Part shown: positions 18,642 through 27,241 of the stretch, in pieces
How the letters are laid out: every line of letters starts with the position of its first letter
How positions within the stretch are numbered: position 1 is the first letter of the stretch
Assembly: GCA_002493515.1 (NCBI GenBank)
Contig: DKYZ01000056.1
Location: 3,271 to 67,270, forward strand
DNA from: Porphyromonadaceae bacterium UBA7087
GTDB lineage: Bacteria > Bacteroidota > Bacteroidia > Bacteroidales > Muribaculaceae
DNA length: 64,000 nt
Reading direction: 5' to 3'
The notes under the pieces: generated by a model
Database searches by the model: none
Told to the model about the DNA's origin: nothing
The model's input: only the letters and a program-made list of their open reading frames with translations
Position numbers and translations under genes: made by a program

Positions 18642-21600
18642 TCAGGGAGCCGTCACGGCCAGTTTTCTTGTTTTGGATGTCTTGGCTCCGTTGGCCGAGG
18701 TTACCGTGGCGCGGTATAGGTAGATTCCGCGTGGCACCCTCACACCCGACTTGTCGGTCAGGTTCCATCCGAATCTGAGCGTGGAGTCGGACGACGTGGG
18801 CGTATTTGACGAGTTGCTCCATACGAGTCCTCCGGAGAGGTCGAACACCTCGATCAAGCAGTCAAGAGTCTCCAGAGCCCTGTCGGTGATCACGCTGAAC
18901 ACTACGCTCGTGCGAGCCGGATTGACATCTGTCGACACCTCGGTGATTCCCGGAGCCGCCGCCACATCCACATTAAACTCTATACGGGCCGTGGAGGAAT
19001 TGTTGGCGTTGTCCCATACCGTCAGGTCAAGGGTGTGCTTGCCGGCTCCGATGCCGCTCAGAGGATAAGTGAGCCTTCCCGAGGTCACGTCAGATATGTC
19101 GCTCTTGAAGTAGGAGCTCAGGTTGTCGATGAACTCCTTGCCGTCAATTGTAAGCGATATTCCGTGGCCGATGCCGGAGTTGGATATGTTGATTCCGGAA
19201 GGGTCGTTGAAGTCTGCTATCACCACCGGGCTCGGGCTTACCACAGCTCCGTCGGTGAAGTTGTCGTTGTTGAGCACGAAGCGTGTGATTTCCGGGCCGT
19301 CCACATCGTCCGGCAGCGCCGGATCATAGCCATAGACATAGAAATCAGTGGTTGAGCCGGATGCCTCGCGCATATCGTCGGAGCTGGCATAGATGTTGAG
19401 CAGCGCAGGGCTGTAATTGTTCTCTATCTCCGAGGGAAGCAGCATCTCCATTTCCCATTTTCCGTTCTCCACGACACACTGTCCTGTGAAGAGAAGGGTC
19501 TTTCTGTCGTTGTAGATGCACTCCTTTCCATCTTTGCCGTTGCCGTTGGTGGTGATGATTCTCTCCGCGTCGAAAAGGGTGATTTCCGCAGTTCCGTTGA
19601 AGTCGGTCACAGGATTCCCCTGCATGTCGGTGATATGACCGCTTGCCTTGGCACGGCTGCGCGCGGCAAGTTCCGGAAGATTGTCGCCGGCCTCGGCCAG
19701 GCTCACCCCGGCAATGCTGTCGACCCTGACCTTATAATTGATGGAGGTTATCCTCATCGAGGGGTCACCCATGAACGCGAACTTCAGGTTGTTGTCAGTG
19801 CTGCTGTCATTCTTTCCGGCGATATAGATGTCTCCTATACGGCGCGGCAGGCCGTCGGCTCCGCTTTTGAATGTCCTTGATGCGGTGTTGGCGTTCAAAA
19901 CCCCGTTGGGGGACACATATACCGTCCTGCTTGGACATATCATCCCTATTACACCCGCTGTCGGATTGAGCCACAGCTCCTCGGCGCCGCTCACCGCGTC
20001 ATCGTCCCAACGCATGAACTCGCATGTGGCGGCGAAAATGAACGGCAGCCGCGTGTTGCTCATGGATATGATGTCTGTCCAGTTCACAACTCCCTCATGA
20101 GTCAGCCCCGTCGGGTTTCCGTGGCCGATATAGTCGATATATGCCACTCCGTCGTTGATTTTCTGGAAAAGCCTCTTCTTGGCCTGGGGATATGCCGGGC
20201 CTTTGCCTGAGAACTCCAGCGGATATGAGTCGAGGTAAAGACGCTCGTAAAGGAAGTCCTTACCCAGGTCTCCATTGATGAACTGACTGTAAACAGCTTC
20301 TGCCTGTTCCAGATGTGTTCCGTCGTCCTGGTCGTCAGCGATTATCATGACGTTGTTGCGCCATCCTCCCAGATCCGGCTCATTGATATATTTCTCAAGT
20401 TTGTCGACGGCCCTCATGGCCTCAGCCAGGTTCTTGACAGGCATCCTGCCTACAGCCACGTGAATTTTTGATCCGGCGATGTAGAATCTTGAAGGGTTGT
20501 CATCAAGCATTCCGATATAGTCGTCGGTAGAGTATGAGGTGTTCTCGTTTACTCTTGTCTCTTCTGAATGCCATATCGGAACCCTGGGATATCCGGCGCT
20601 CCTGACAGCCGGAGTGACCATTTTGTTGTCGTATGTGGGCCGGCTCATAATCAGGCAGTAGCGCGTGTAATCGCCATCCTTTCCGGCCCGGTCGTACCAC
20701 ATCTTCAGAAGCTTGCGGAACGCCGTGACGTCGGGTGAACCAGACGAGAACTCATTGTAGATCTCCTCCGGAGTGAGCGCCAAGACGTCGAGTCCGTCGG
20801 TCTCCGCGTGCAGCTGAACGATTCTCTGGGCCGCCGACATATATTCCTTGGGTGAGATGAGAAGCATCCCCGGTGCGGGCATGGCGTGGATATTCTGGTT
20901 GGCCACCTTTATGGGAGATGTCACGGCCCTCTTAATCTTGGATGGATCGAAAGCGATATATTCGCGATAACCAGTGGATTCCACATGGAAAATGGCTTTG
21001 CTTCCCTCACGGCGTGCGGTCAGTGCCTTTGGCGTGCGGAAATCGGTTATGTCCCATATCACGGTCTCGTCGGAACATCCCTCCAGGGTAAAGTCTGACG
21101 GAGTCTTTATATCTGCGTAAAAATACAGCTCGCCGTCGCTGAGTTTAAGGGCGCGCTCATATTCCACCTCGATAAAATCGAGCCTGGCCTTGAAGAGGGC
21201 TCCTGAGCAGGCGAACTTTATAGCAAGGTCAAGTTTGTTGCCGGCATCCTTCACATCTTTCTGGATGGTTGTCAGTTTGATGAAGTCGTCCGTTATGTTG
21301 GTTATCACGTCGGATGACGCGGCCGGAAGCTCTGTTCCATTGGCCGTGAACTGCAATGAGCCCTGGCCGCTGGTGATTTTGGATCCGAATCTGGTCTTGA
21401 AGCGGGCGTCTTCACCGATATTGTCAGGGAGAGGGAATGAGAAGGTCTTTGTAGACTGCACCCTGAAGTCCTCGCCGAGCAGCAGGCGTCCGTAATTGCC
21501 TGCGGCTTCCATGTCCTTCTCGTGAAGCAGACGGCATGTGAACGACGTTACGGCATCCCCTCCCTTCGGAGAGGCGTCTGTGGCCTCTGGAGTGAACGCG

Positions 21601-22094
21601 CTTTCGTCGCGGTCGCTGATGAAATAGCGGCTCTCGTCGGAATAGGGGTTGGAGGTATGGGTGTAGGTCATGGCGCCTGAGCGGTTTTTTTCCCATCTTT
21701 CGGTGCCTGTGCCGAAAAACACGATGCCTTTTGCCGTTCTCACGGAGGGAACGGGAGGAAGATCGTCGGGATTGTCGGAATTCAGCGTCTCCGGCAGAAT
21801 GGCGCCGCCGTATCCATAGACACGCACCTTGTCGGGGTCATTGAAGCCGAGGTTCTTGAGCTGGGCATTGGTGATCAGCTGCATGCCTGTAGTCTCTACG
21901 TTGACTTTTGCCCATTTTCCTGAAGCGAGCGCGGATTCAGCCGCATAGTTTTCAGGCGCAAGGGCAAGGGCATATGGCGTTGCGATGGCTGCGCCAAGCA
22001 GGCATGCAGTCATGGTCACGGAGATGGATCGCACCGTCTGCCTGGGCAGACGTATATGTCTGAATATGTATGAAAGTGCGTCGGATAGCGTCAT
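18642..22094 (-). CDS. porU: Type IX secretion system C-terminal sortase PorU
   Basis: A 1150-residue C25 (gingipain-fold) peptidase that removes the C-terminal sorting domain of T9SS cargo and links it to the cell surface. The N-terminal signal segment is long, with the hydrophobic part at about residues 24-44. Typical PorU elements follow: YGYGGAILPE, VFFGTGTERW and NPYSDESRYFIS near 90-160. The catalytic pair is His658 in YIDYIGHGNP and Cys691 in FAATCEFMRWDD, matching the PorU pattern better than the 14.1-17.4 kb copy. The C-terminal 100 residues (NPARTSVVF to GIYLYRATV) form an FlgD/CTD-like beta domain. It lies 90 bases after the GH25 gene and 6 bases before rex. Confidence 0.85.
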   Translation of the reverse strand: MTLSDALSYIFRHIRLPRQTVRSISVTMTACLLGAAIATPYALALAPENYAAESALASGKWAKVNVETTGMQLITNAQLKNLGFNDPDKVRVYGYGGAILPETLNSDNPDDLPPVPSVRTAKGIVFFGTGTERWEKNRSGAMTYTHTSNPYSDESRYFISDRDESAFTPEATDASPKGGDAVTSFTCRLLHEKDMEAAGNYGRLLLGEDFRVQSTKTFSFPLPDNIGEDARFKTRFGSKITSGQGSLQFTANGTELPAASSDVITNITDDFIKLTTIQKDVKDAGNKLDLAIKFACSGALFKARLDFIEVEYERALKLSDGELYFYADIKTPSDFTLEGCSDETVIWDITDFRTPKALTARREGSKAIFHVESTGYREYIAFDPSKIKRAVTSPIKVANQNIHAMPAPGMLLISPKEYMSAAQRIVQLHAETDGLDVLALTPEEIYNEFSSGSPDVTAFRKLLKMWYDRAGKDGDYTRYCLIMSRPTYDNKMVTPAVRSAGYPRVPIWHSEETRVNENTSYSTDDYIGMLDDNPSRFYIAGSKIHVAVGRMPVKNLAEAMRAVDKLEKYINEPDLGGWRNNVMIIADDQDDGTHLEQAEAVYSQFINGDLGKDFLYERLYLDSYPLEFSGKGPAYPQAKKRLFQKINDGVAYIDYIGHGNPTGLTHEGVVNWTDIISMSNTRLPFIFAATCEFMRWDDDAVSGAEELWLNPTAGVIGMICPSRTVYVSPNGVLNANTASRTFKSGADGLPRRIGDIYIAGKNDSSTDNNLKFAFMGDPSMRITSINYKVRVDSIAGVSLAEAGDNLPELAARSRAKASGHITDMQGNPVTDFNGTAEITLFDAERIITTNGNGKDGKECIYNDRKTLLFTGQCVVENGKWEMEMLLPSEIENNYSPALLNIYASSDDMREASGSTTDFYVYGYDPALPDDVDGPEITRFVLNNDNFTDGAVVSPSPVVIADFNDPSGINISNSGIGHGISLTIDGKEFIDNLSSYFKSDISDVTSGRLTYPLSGIGAGKHTLDLTVWDNANNSSTARIEFNVDVAAAPGITEVSTDVNPARTSVVFSVITDRALETLDCLIEVFDLSGGLVWSNSSNTPTSSDSTLRFGWNLTDKSGVRVPRGIYLYRATVTSANGAKTSKTRKLAVTAP

Positions 22095-22183
22095 AATGGT
22101 TGGATTGTTGCTGAGTTATAAACGAGAAAGGGAGGTCCGTAAGTATATGCGGGGATAAAAATGTTGGATAATCGAGGTCTCCT

Positions 22184-22969
22184 TCAGCGCTCCTCCGTGT
22201 GATGCGACGGAGATTCCGTGTATGGCCATTGGGCTCCGTTGAGATAATCTTCCCAGTCCTCGCGTGAGCCGCAGAAAGCGTTGAGGTCGACGTCGCCGCG
22301 GATGCCCCTCACCTTGCCGTGGTGGTTGAATTGCCAGAAAGTCCATTCCGCGTTGATGGGATTCGACGAGAATGAGCATATCCAGAGGGGAGCTCCGGGG
22401 AAGAGGTCGGCTATGTAGTCGTAATAGCCCTCCTTGTTGGTATAGAAGGTGATTCGGTGTCCCAGCAGATTAAGATAGTCTACCATTGACGAGAGTCTGT
22501 CCTTTACCAGGGAGTCAGGCACGTTGGCTGGGTTTCCCTGCTTCTCGACGTCGATAGCCAGACCGAGCTCGGGCTTGCGGCTTCCCACGGTGCGAAGCAG
22601 GTTGATGGCCTGGCTGACCCCGTCTTTGTCAAAACGGAAGAAATGATACACACCGATCTTTAGGCCGGCATGTTCCGCCTTGCGGTAGTTCAGGCGGAAA
22701 TTGTCGTCTCTGAAAGTCTCCCCTTCCGAGGCCTTTATGAAGACGAAGTCGATGCCGTCTTTTGCTGCCGCGTCGAGGTTCATCATGCCATTGTGGGCCG
22801 AGATGTCGATGCCTCTTACGGGGTATCGTTCCGGGTCGACATACGGGGGAGTGGTCATGAACTCATGATAAGCCCATATGCAGGCGCATATGAGCATCAG
22901 GGAGACCACCAGAAAGAGGGCCGCCACGCGGATATCGTTGAGTTTTGACTTAAGGGCCTGAAAAACCAT
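22184..22969 (-). CDS. Glycoside hydrolase family 25 lysozyme, membrane-anchored
   Basis: A 261-residue muramidase cleaving peptidoglycan between N-acetylmuramic acid and N-acetylglucosamine. One transmembrane segment (about 17-36) without an evident cleavage site suggests it stays anchored with the enzyme in the periplasm. The GH25 barrel starts at GIDISAHNG (Asp55); DFVFIKASEG and GVYHFFRF follow, and the catalytic pair is Asp140 and Glu142 in AIDVE. The C-terminal WTFWQFNHHGKVRGIRGDVDLNAF motif is typical of the family. It is the first gene of the minus-strand cluster that continues into porU, with a -7 box at 23022-23029. Confidence 0.92.
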   Translation of the reverse strand: MVFQALKSKLNDIRVAALFLVVSLMLICACIWAYHEFMTTPPYVDPERYPVRGIDISAHNGMMNLDAAAKDGIDFVFIKASEGETFRDDNFRLNYRKAEHAGLKIGVYHFFRFDKDGVSQAINLLRTVGSRKPELGLAIDVEKQGNPANVPDSLVKDRLSSMVDYLNLLGHRITFYTNKEGYYDYIADLFPGAPLWICSFSSNPINAEWTFWQFNHHGKVRGIRGDVDLNAFCGSREDWEDYLNGAQWPYTESPSHHTEER

Positions 22970-23021
22970 GGCATGAAAATAAGATAATGGAGGAGGACCC
23001 GGATATCTGTTTTCGGGATTA

Positions 23022-23029
23022 CAAAAGTA
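23022..23029 (-). promoter_or_regulatory. -7 box for the GH25-porU cluster
   Basis: The minus strand reads TACTTTTG, matching TAnnTTTG. ATTG lies 20 bases upstream (23050-23053), close to the TTTG -33 element. The start codon is about 53 bases downstream. Confidence 0.5.
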
Positions 23030-23078
23030 TAAAAAAAAGAGTCGCCGTGCAATAAGTGGAGTGTAAAAGGATATAAAT

Positions 23079-23110
23079 TTTGAATATTGCGGAGATTGAG
23101 GTAATTTTGC
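23079..23110 (+). promoter_or_regulatory. Promoter for cvpA-sufCDS (-33 TTTG, -7 TAATTTTGC)
   Basis: TTTG at 23079-23082 is followed after 19 bases by TAATTTTGC at 23102-23110, an exact Bacteroidota promoter. The cvpA ATG at 23129 lies 18 bases after the box, so the leader is very short. Confidence 0.7.
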
Positions 23111-23128
23111 AGAAAATAAGACCGGGAG

Positions 23129-23764
23129 ATGCAGATTGCCGATGCCATGTATCAGCTTGTGGCCCTGGTTGTGGCGGCCGTCTCGATAGTGGGGGGCTAC
23201 CGCAAAGGGCTTACGGGGCAGGTGCCGGACGTGTTGGGATTCGCGTTCGGGCTTGTCACGGCTCGCGTGCTGTCGCCCGAGCTGGAGAGCTGGCTGGTGG
23301 ATACGCTTCCCTTTCTCTGGAGCGGGCCGTCAGGGGCGGTCATGCCAAGCGTGGTGGCCTCCTCGGGGGTGTATCTGGCTGTCTTCTATGCTTTCCGTTC
23401 CCTTACGGCGGTGTTGCGCCGGGCGATGGAGGTTTTCGATATCGGGGTTCCCGACTCGCTGCTGGGAGCCGCATTCGGCCTGACAAAGTATATGACCATT
23501 CTCTCGATAATCTACAATCTCCTTCTCTGCATCAATCCCGACTCGCGGCTCATGCGGTGGCAGAACGCCAACGACGGCAACATTGTGGAGGAGGTGCTCG
23601 CCCTCTCCCCGGCGTTGCTCGGGGGGCTTGGGGCCGAGGAGCTCTCTCATCAGGTGCAGCTGAGGGAGGCCCGGAAGATATCATGCAACCAAAGCGGAAC
23701 AGGCGGCGTTATAAATCTGGAGTCGGTCTGTTTCCGTCCAAAAGATATAATAGAAAATGCTTAA
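23129..23764 (+). CDS. CvpA family membrane protein
   Basis: A 211-residue integral membrane protein with four hydrophobic segments over about residues 5-135. The family motif is visible as [21 protein letters not shown] near 22-42 and the second conserved part as [13 protein letters not shown] near 110. The C-terminal third is soluble and poorly conserved. CvpA was named for colicin V production, but its role in most bacteria is unclear and tied to envelope homeostasis. The gene overlaps sufC by 8 bases, so it is translationally linked to iron-sulphur cluster genes. A strong promoter lies directly upstream. Confidence 0.85.
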   Translation: MQIADAMYQLVALVVAAVSIVGGYRKGLTGQVPDVLGFAFGLVTARVLSPELESWLVDTLPFLWSGPSGAVMPSVVASSGVYLAVFYAFRSLTAVLRRAMEVFDIGVPDSLLGAAFGLTKYMTILSIIYNLLLCINPDSRLMRWQNANDGNIVEEVLALSPALLGGLGAEELSHQVQLREARKISCNQSGTGGVINLESVCFRPKDIIENA

Positions 23765-24524
23765 AGTAAATAATTTACATGCCGTCATCAACGGTAAGGA
23801 GATATTGAAGGGAATCAATCTGGAGGTTAAGCCGGGCGAGGTGCATGCCATAATGGGCCCCAACGGTTCGGGAAAGTCCACGCTCTCGATGGTGCTCGCC
23901 GGGAATCCGGCATACGAGGTCACCGGAGGCAGCGCCGAGTTCTATGGCAAGGACCTTCTTGCCATGCCTCCTGAAATCAGGAGTTACGAGGGCCTTTTTC
24001 TCGGTTTCCAGTATCCTGTGGAGATTCCTGGCGTCTCGATGGTGAATTTCATGCGAGCCGCCGTCAACGCCAAGCGTGAGTATTTCGGACAGCCGCCCAT
24101 GAGCGCCACCGATTTCCTCAAGATGATGCGCGAGAAGAGGGCTATTGTCGAGCTTGACAACAAGCTGGCCTCCCGTTCCGTCAACGAGGGTTTCTCCGGG
24201 GGTGAGAAGAAGCGCAACGAGATTTTCCAGATGGCTGTGCTTGAGCCGAGGCTTTCAATTCTCGACGAGACCGATTCCGGTCTCGACATAGATGCCCTCC
24301 GTATAGTGGCCGAGGGTGTCAACAAGCTCAAGACCGAGAACAACGCCACCATCGTGATTACCCATTATCAGCGTCTGCTCGATTACATAAAGCCTGAGTT
24401 CGTACACATCCTTTATAAGGGGCGTATCGTGAAGACCGGCGGACCGGAGCTTGCGCTTGAGCTTGAGGAGCGTGGCTACGACTGGATCAAGGAGCAGGTG
24501 GACAGTCAAAACGAGGAGGCATGA
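23757..24524 (+). CDS. sufC: Fe-S cluster assembly ATPase SufC
   Basis: ATPase of the SufBCD scaffold for assembling iron-sulphur clusters in the cytoplasm. The 255-residue protein has Walker A GPNGSGKS (34-41), the SufC-specific [15 protein letters not shown]-loop region, the signature [12 protein letters not shown], Walker [12 protein letters not shown] and the switch His in VITHYQR. The [10 protein letters not shown] form is diagnostic of SufC rather than a transporter ATPase. It overlaps cvpA by 8 bases and sufD by 4. The usual partner sufB does not precede it. Confidence 0.97.
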   Translation: MLKVNNLHAVINGKEILKGINLEVKPGEVHAIMGPNGSGKSTLSMVLAGNPAYEVTGGSAEFYGKDLLAMPPEIRSYEGLFLGFQYPVEIPGVSMVNFMRAAVNAKREYFGQPPMSATDFLKMMREKRAIVELDNKLASRSVNEGFSGGEKKRNEIFQMAVLEPRLSILDETDSGLDIDALRIVAEGVNKLKTENNATIVITHYQRLLDYIKPEFVHILYKGRIVKTGGPELALELEERGYDWIKEQVDSQNEEA

Positions 24525-25876
24525 CCATGGACGCCCTGAGACAATATATCGACCTTTACAGGGAGCATCCGCAGCTTGTGGAAGGCAACAGCGCGGATAT
24601 TCTCAACCGTCCGCGCCGCCGCGCTCTGGAGGCGTTGGAGAACATGGCGCTTCCCCCGGTTGGAAGCGAGCACTATGCGGTCACCGACCTCTCGTCGATG
24701 CTGGCTCCCGACTATGGAGTCAATCTTGCCCGAGTGGCCATAGACGTCAATCCCGGAGCAAGTTTCCATTGCGGAGTGCCCAATATCACCACCTCCCTGC
24801 ATTTCCTGATGAACGACATCTATGCGTCGTCGGGCGACGGAGTGTGTCTGCAGGAGGGTGTGTTTGCGGGAAGCCTCCGACGCTTCTGCGAGCTGTATCC
24901 CGATGAGGCATCGCGCTGTTACGGAAAGGTCGCCGGGATGGAGAATCCCGTGGCAGCCCTGAATACTCTCCTGGCGCAGGATGGTTTTGTGCTGAGGGTA
25001 TCCAAGGGGGTCAAGGTGGAGAAGCCTGTCCAGCTTGTGAGCATCCTTGAGAACGGAATGCCCCTTATGGCGGTCAGACGCCTGCTTGTGATAATGGAGG
25101 AGGGAAGTGAGGCACGTCTTCTGGTGTGTGACCATACGCAGAATCCCGACGTGGAATTCCTCGCCCTTCAGATTGTGGAGATATTCGCCGGCCCCGACAG
25201 CCGGCTCGACTATTACGACCTCGAGGAGTCGACAGAGAAGACCCGTCGCCTGTGTTCGCTTTATCTCCGCCAGGAGGAGCGCAGCGAGGTGCTCATAGAC
25301 GGAATGACCATTTTCAACGGCAAGACACGCAATGAATACAATTGCGCCTTCGCAGGCAAGGGCGCCTCGCTCCGTCTGATGGGCATGGGCATAGAAGACC
25401 GCAGCCGTGAGGTGGAGACCTATTCGCGTGTAGAGCATCTTGTTCCCGAATGCCACACCGACGAGCTCTTCAAATATGTGGTCGACGACCAGGCCCGCGG
25501 TTCATTCGAGGGGCTTGTATACGTCGCCGAGGGGGCCGAGAAAACTGAGGCCTACCAGTCGAACCGCAACATTGTGGGAAGCGACACGGCGAGAATGTTC
25601 TCGAAGCCGCAGCTTGAGATATACAATGACGACGTGAAATGTTCCCACGGCTCAGCGATAGGGCAGCTCGACGCCATGCAGGTGTTCTATATGCGCACAC
25701 GTGGCCTGAGCGAGGCTACCGCGCGGCTGCTGCTCAAGCAGGCGTTTATGGCCGATGTGATCGACGGTGTCCGTCTTGAGCCCCTCCGCGAGAGGCTCCG
25801 CATGATGGTGGAGAGAAGATTTGCCGGAGAGGAGGCGGGATGCCGTTCCTGCTCCGGAGCTTGCATGGTTAAATGA
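24521..25876 (+). CDS. sufD: Fe-S cluster assembly protein SufD
   Basis: Scaffold subunit of the SufBC2D complex. The 451-residue protein has an N-terminal helical region, then the parallel beta-helix core (about 150-380) with [18 protein letters not shown] and the strongly conserved [24 protein letters not shown] motif, in which the Cys and His are the residues that matter for cluster assembly in SufD. The C-terminal helices read [20 protein letters not shown]. The tail [11 protein letters not shown] adds three extra cysteines of unknown meaning. The length and N-terminus fit SufD, not SufB. The start overlaps the sufC stop (ATGA). Confidence 0.93.
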   Translation: MTMDALRQYIDLYREHPQLVEGNSADILNRPRRRALEALENMALPPVGSEHYAVTDLSSMLAPDYGVNLARVAIDVNPGASFHCGVPNITTSLHFLMNDIYASSGDGVCLQEGVFAGSLRRFCELYPDEASRCYGKVAGMENPVAALNTLLAQDGFVLRVSKGVKVEKPVQLVSILENGMPLMAVRRLLVIMEEGSEARLLVCDHTQNPDVEFLALQIVEIFAGPDSRLDYYDLEESTEKTRRLCSLYLRQEERSEVLIDGMTIFNGKTRNEYNCAFAGKGASLRLMGMGIEDRSREVETYSRVEHLVPECHTDELFKYVVDDQARGSFEGLVYVAEGAEKTEAYQSNRNIVGSDTARMFSKPQLEIYNDDVKCSHGSAIGQLDAMQVFYMRTRGLSEATARLLLKQAFMADVIDGVRLEPLRERLRMMVERRFAGEEAGCRSCSGACMVK

Positions 25877-25915
25877 CTTCGGGGCGTGGCTGGAAAGAGC
25901 CGCGTCGCCGGCAAG

Positions 25916-27133
25916 ATGAGTGTTATGGATATTAATGAAATAAGGAGAAAGTTTCCCATTCTCGACAGGAAGGTGGAGGGAAGAAACCTGGTCTACCTTG
26001 ACAATACCGCCACGTCGCAGACCCCCCACAGTGTCGTCAGCGACATTTCGAGCCTGTATGAGCATACGAAGGCCAATGTGCATCGGGGTGTGCATACTCT
26101 TTCGCAGGAGGCCACCGACCTTCAGGAGCGTACCCGCGAGCATGTGCGCCGGTATATCAACGCCTCGTCGATAGAGGAGGTGGTGTTCACACGCGGCACG
26201 ACGGAAGCCATAAATCTGGTGGCCTCGTCGTTCGGCGACCGTCTGCGCGACGGCGACGAGATTGTGCTCACTGTGATGGAGCATCACGCCAATATCGTCC
26301 CCTGGCAGCTTCTGCAGCGGCATAAGGACATAAGGCTCAGGGTTGTGGACATTGATTCGGAGGGAACGCTCGATCTTAGGCAATACCGTTCCCTTTTCAA
26401 TGAGCATACCCGTCTGGTTGCATTCTGCCATGTCAGCAACGTGCTCGGCACTGTCAATCCGGTCAGGGAGATGACCGCTTTTGCCAAAGAGAGAGGGGTG
26501 CCTGTGCTTATCGACGGAGCCCAGGCGTCGCCGCATATGAAAATAGATGTCAGGGATCTCGACTGCGATTTCTATGCCTTCTCTTCCCACAAGATGTATG
26601 GCCCCACGGGGGTGGGCGTCCTTTACGGGCGCCGGGAGCTGCTTGAGTCGATGCCTCCTTATCAGGGTGGGGGGGAGATGATAAAGCATGTCAGCTTCAG
26701 CGGCACCACTTTCGCCGACCTGCCCTTCAAATTCGAGGCGGGGACTCCCGATTTCATCGACATCGCGGCCTTCTCAAAGGCTCTTGATTTCATAGAGGAG
26801 ACCGGTATCGACAACATCGCCGCCCATGAGGAGAGGCTCCTGGCATATGCCACCGAGCGGCTTGAACGCATTCCCGGACTAAGGATTTTCGGAAAGGCTC
26901 CGCATAAGAGTGCGGTGATTTCATTCCTGGTGGGAGACATTCATCCCTATGACCTGGGCATGCTTCTCGACAAGCTCGGAGTGGCGGTGCGCACAGGCCA
27001 TCACTGCGCCATGCCGCTGATGGAGCGTTTCGGAATACCCGGCACTGTGCGGGCCTCTTTCGCCGTCTACAACACATTTGAGGAGGTAGACGCCTTTGTG
27101 GCGGCTCTGGAACGTGTAGTCTCGATGTTCTGA
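25916..27133 (+). CDS. sufS: Cysteine desulfurase SufS
   Basis: PLP enzyme that takes sulphur from cysteine for Fe-S cluster assembly. Seen: FPILDRKVEGRNLVYLDNTATSQTP at the N-terminus, the PLP-contact region VMEHHANIVPW, the PLP lysine in FSSHKMYGPTG, and the active-site cysteine in RTGHHCAMPLM, the SufS-type arrangement. Two in-frame ATGs (25916 and 25925) precede a normal SufS N-terminus, and a GTG at 25886 would add ten further residues; I chose 25916, which gives 405 residues. It is 39 bases after sufD and closes the suf set. A separate sulphur acceptor (SufE or SufU) is not seen in the window. Confidence 0.94.
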   Translation: MSVMDINEIRRKFPILDRKVEGRNLVYLDNTATSQTPHSVVSDISSLYEHTKANVHRGVHTLSQEATDLQERTREHVRRYINASSIEEVVFTRGTTEAINLVASSFGDRLRDGDEIVLTVMEHHANIVPWQLLQRHKDIRLRVVDIDSEGTLDLRQYRSLFNEHTRLVAFCHVSNVLGTVNPVREMTAFAKERGVPVLIDGAQASPHMKIDVRDLDCDFYAFSSHKMYGPTGVGVLYGRRELLESMPPYQGGGEMIKHVSFSGTTFADLPFKFEAGTPDFIDIAAFSKALDFIEETGIDNIAAHEERLLAYATERLERIPGLRIFGKAPHKSAVISFLVGDIHPYDLGMLLDKLGVAVRTGHHCAMPLMERFGIPGTVRASFAVYNTFEEVDAFVAALERVVSMF

Positions 27134-27241
27134 TGCTGTCAATTGTATAACGAGGAATGTCCATGTCAGGCGATTGGCCTGGCCATGGACATTCTTTCCG
27201 CTTTACCCGGCTCTGGCCCGGCATTCACAAGTTTCTTCATA

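Noticed and set aside
24506..25456. 316-codon minus-strand open frame inside sufD
   Set aside because: Antisense shadow of sufD; no motif and no promoter.
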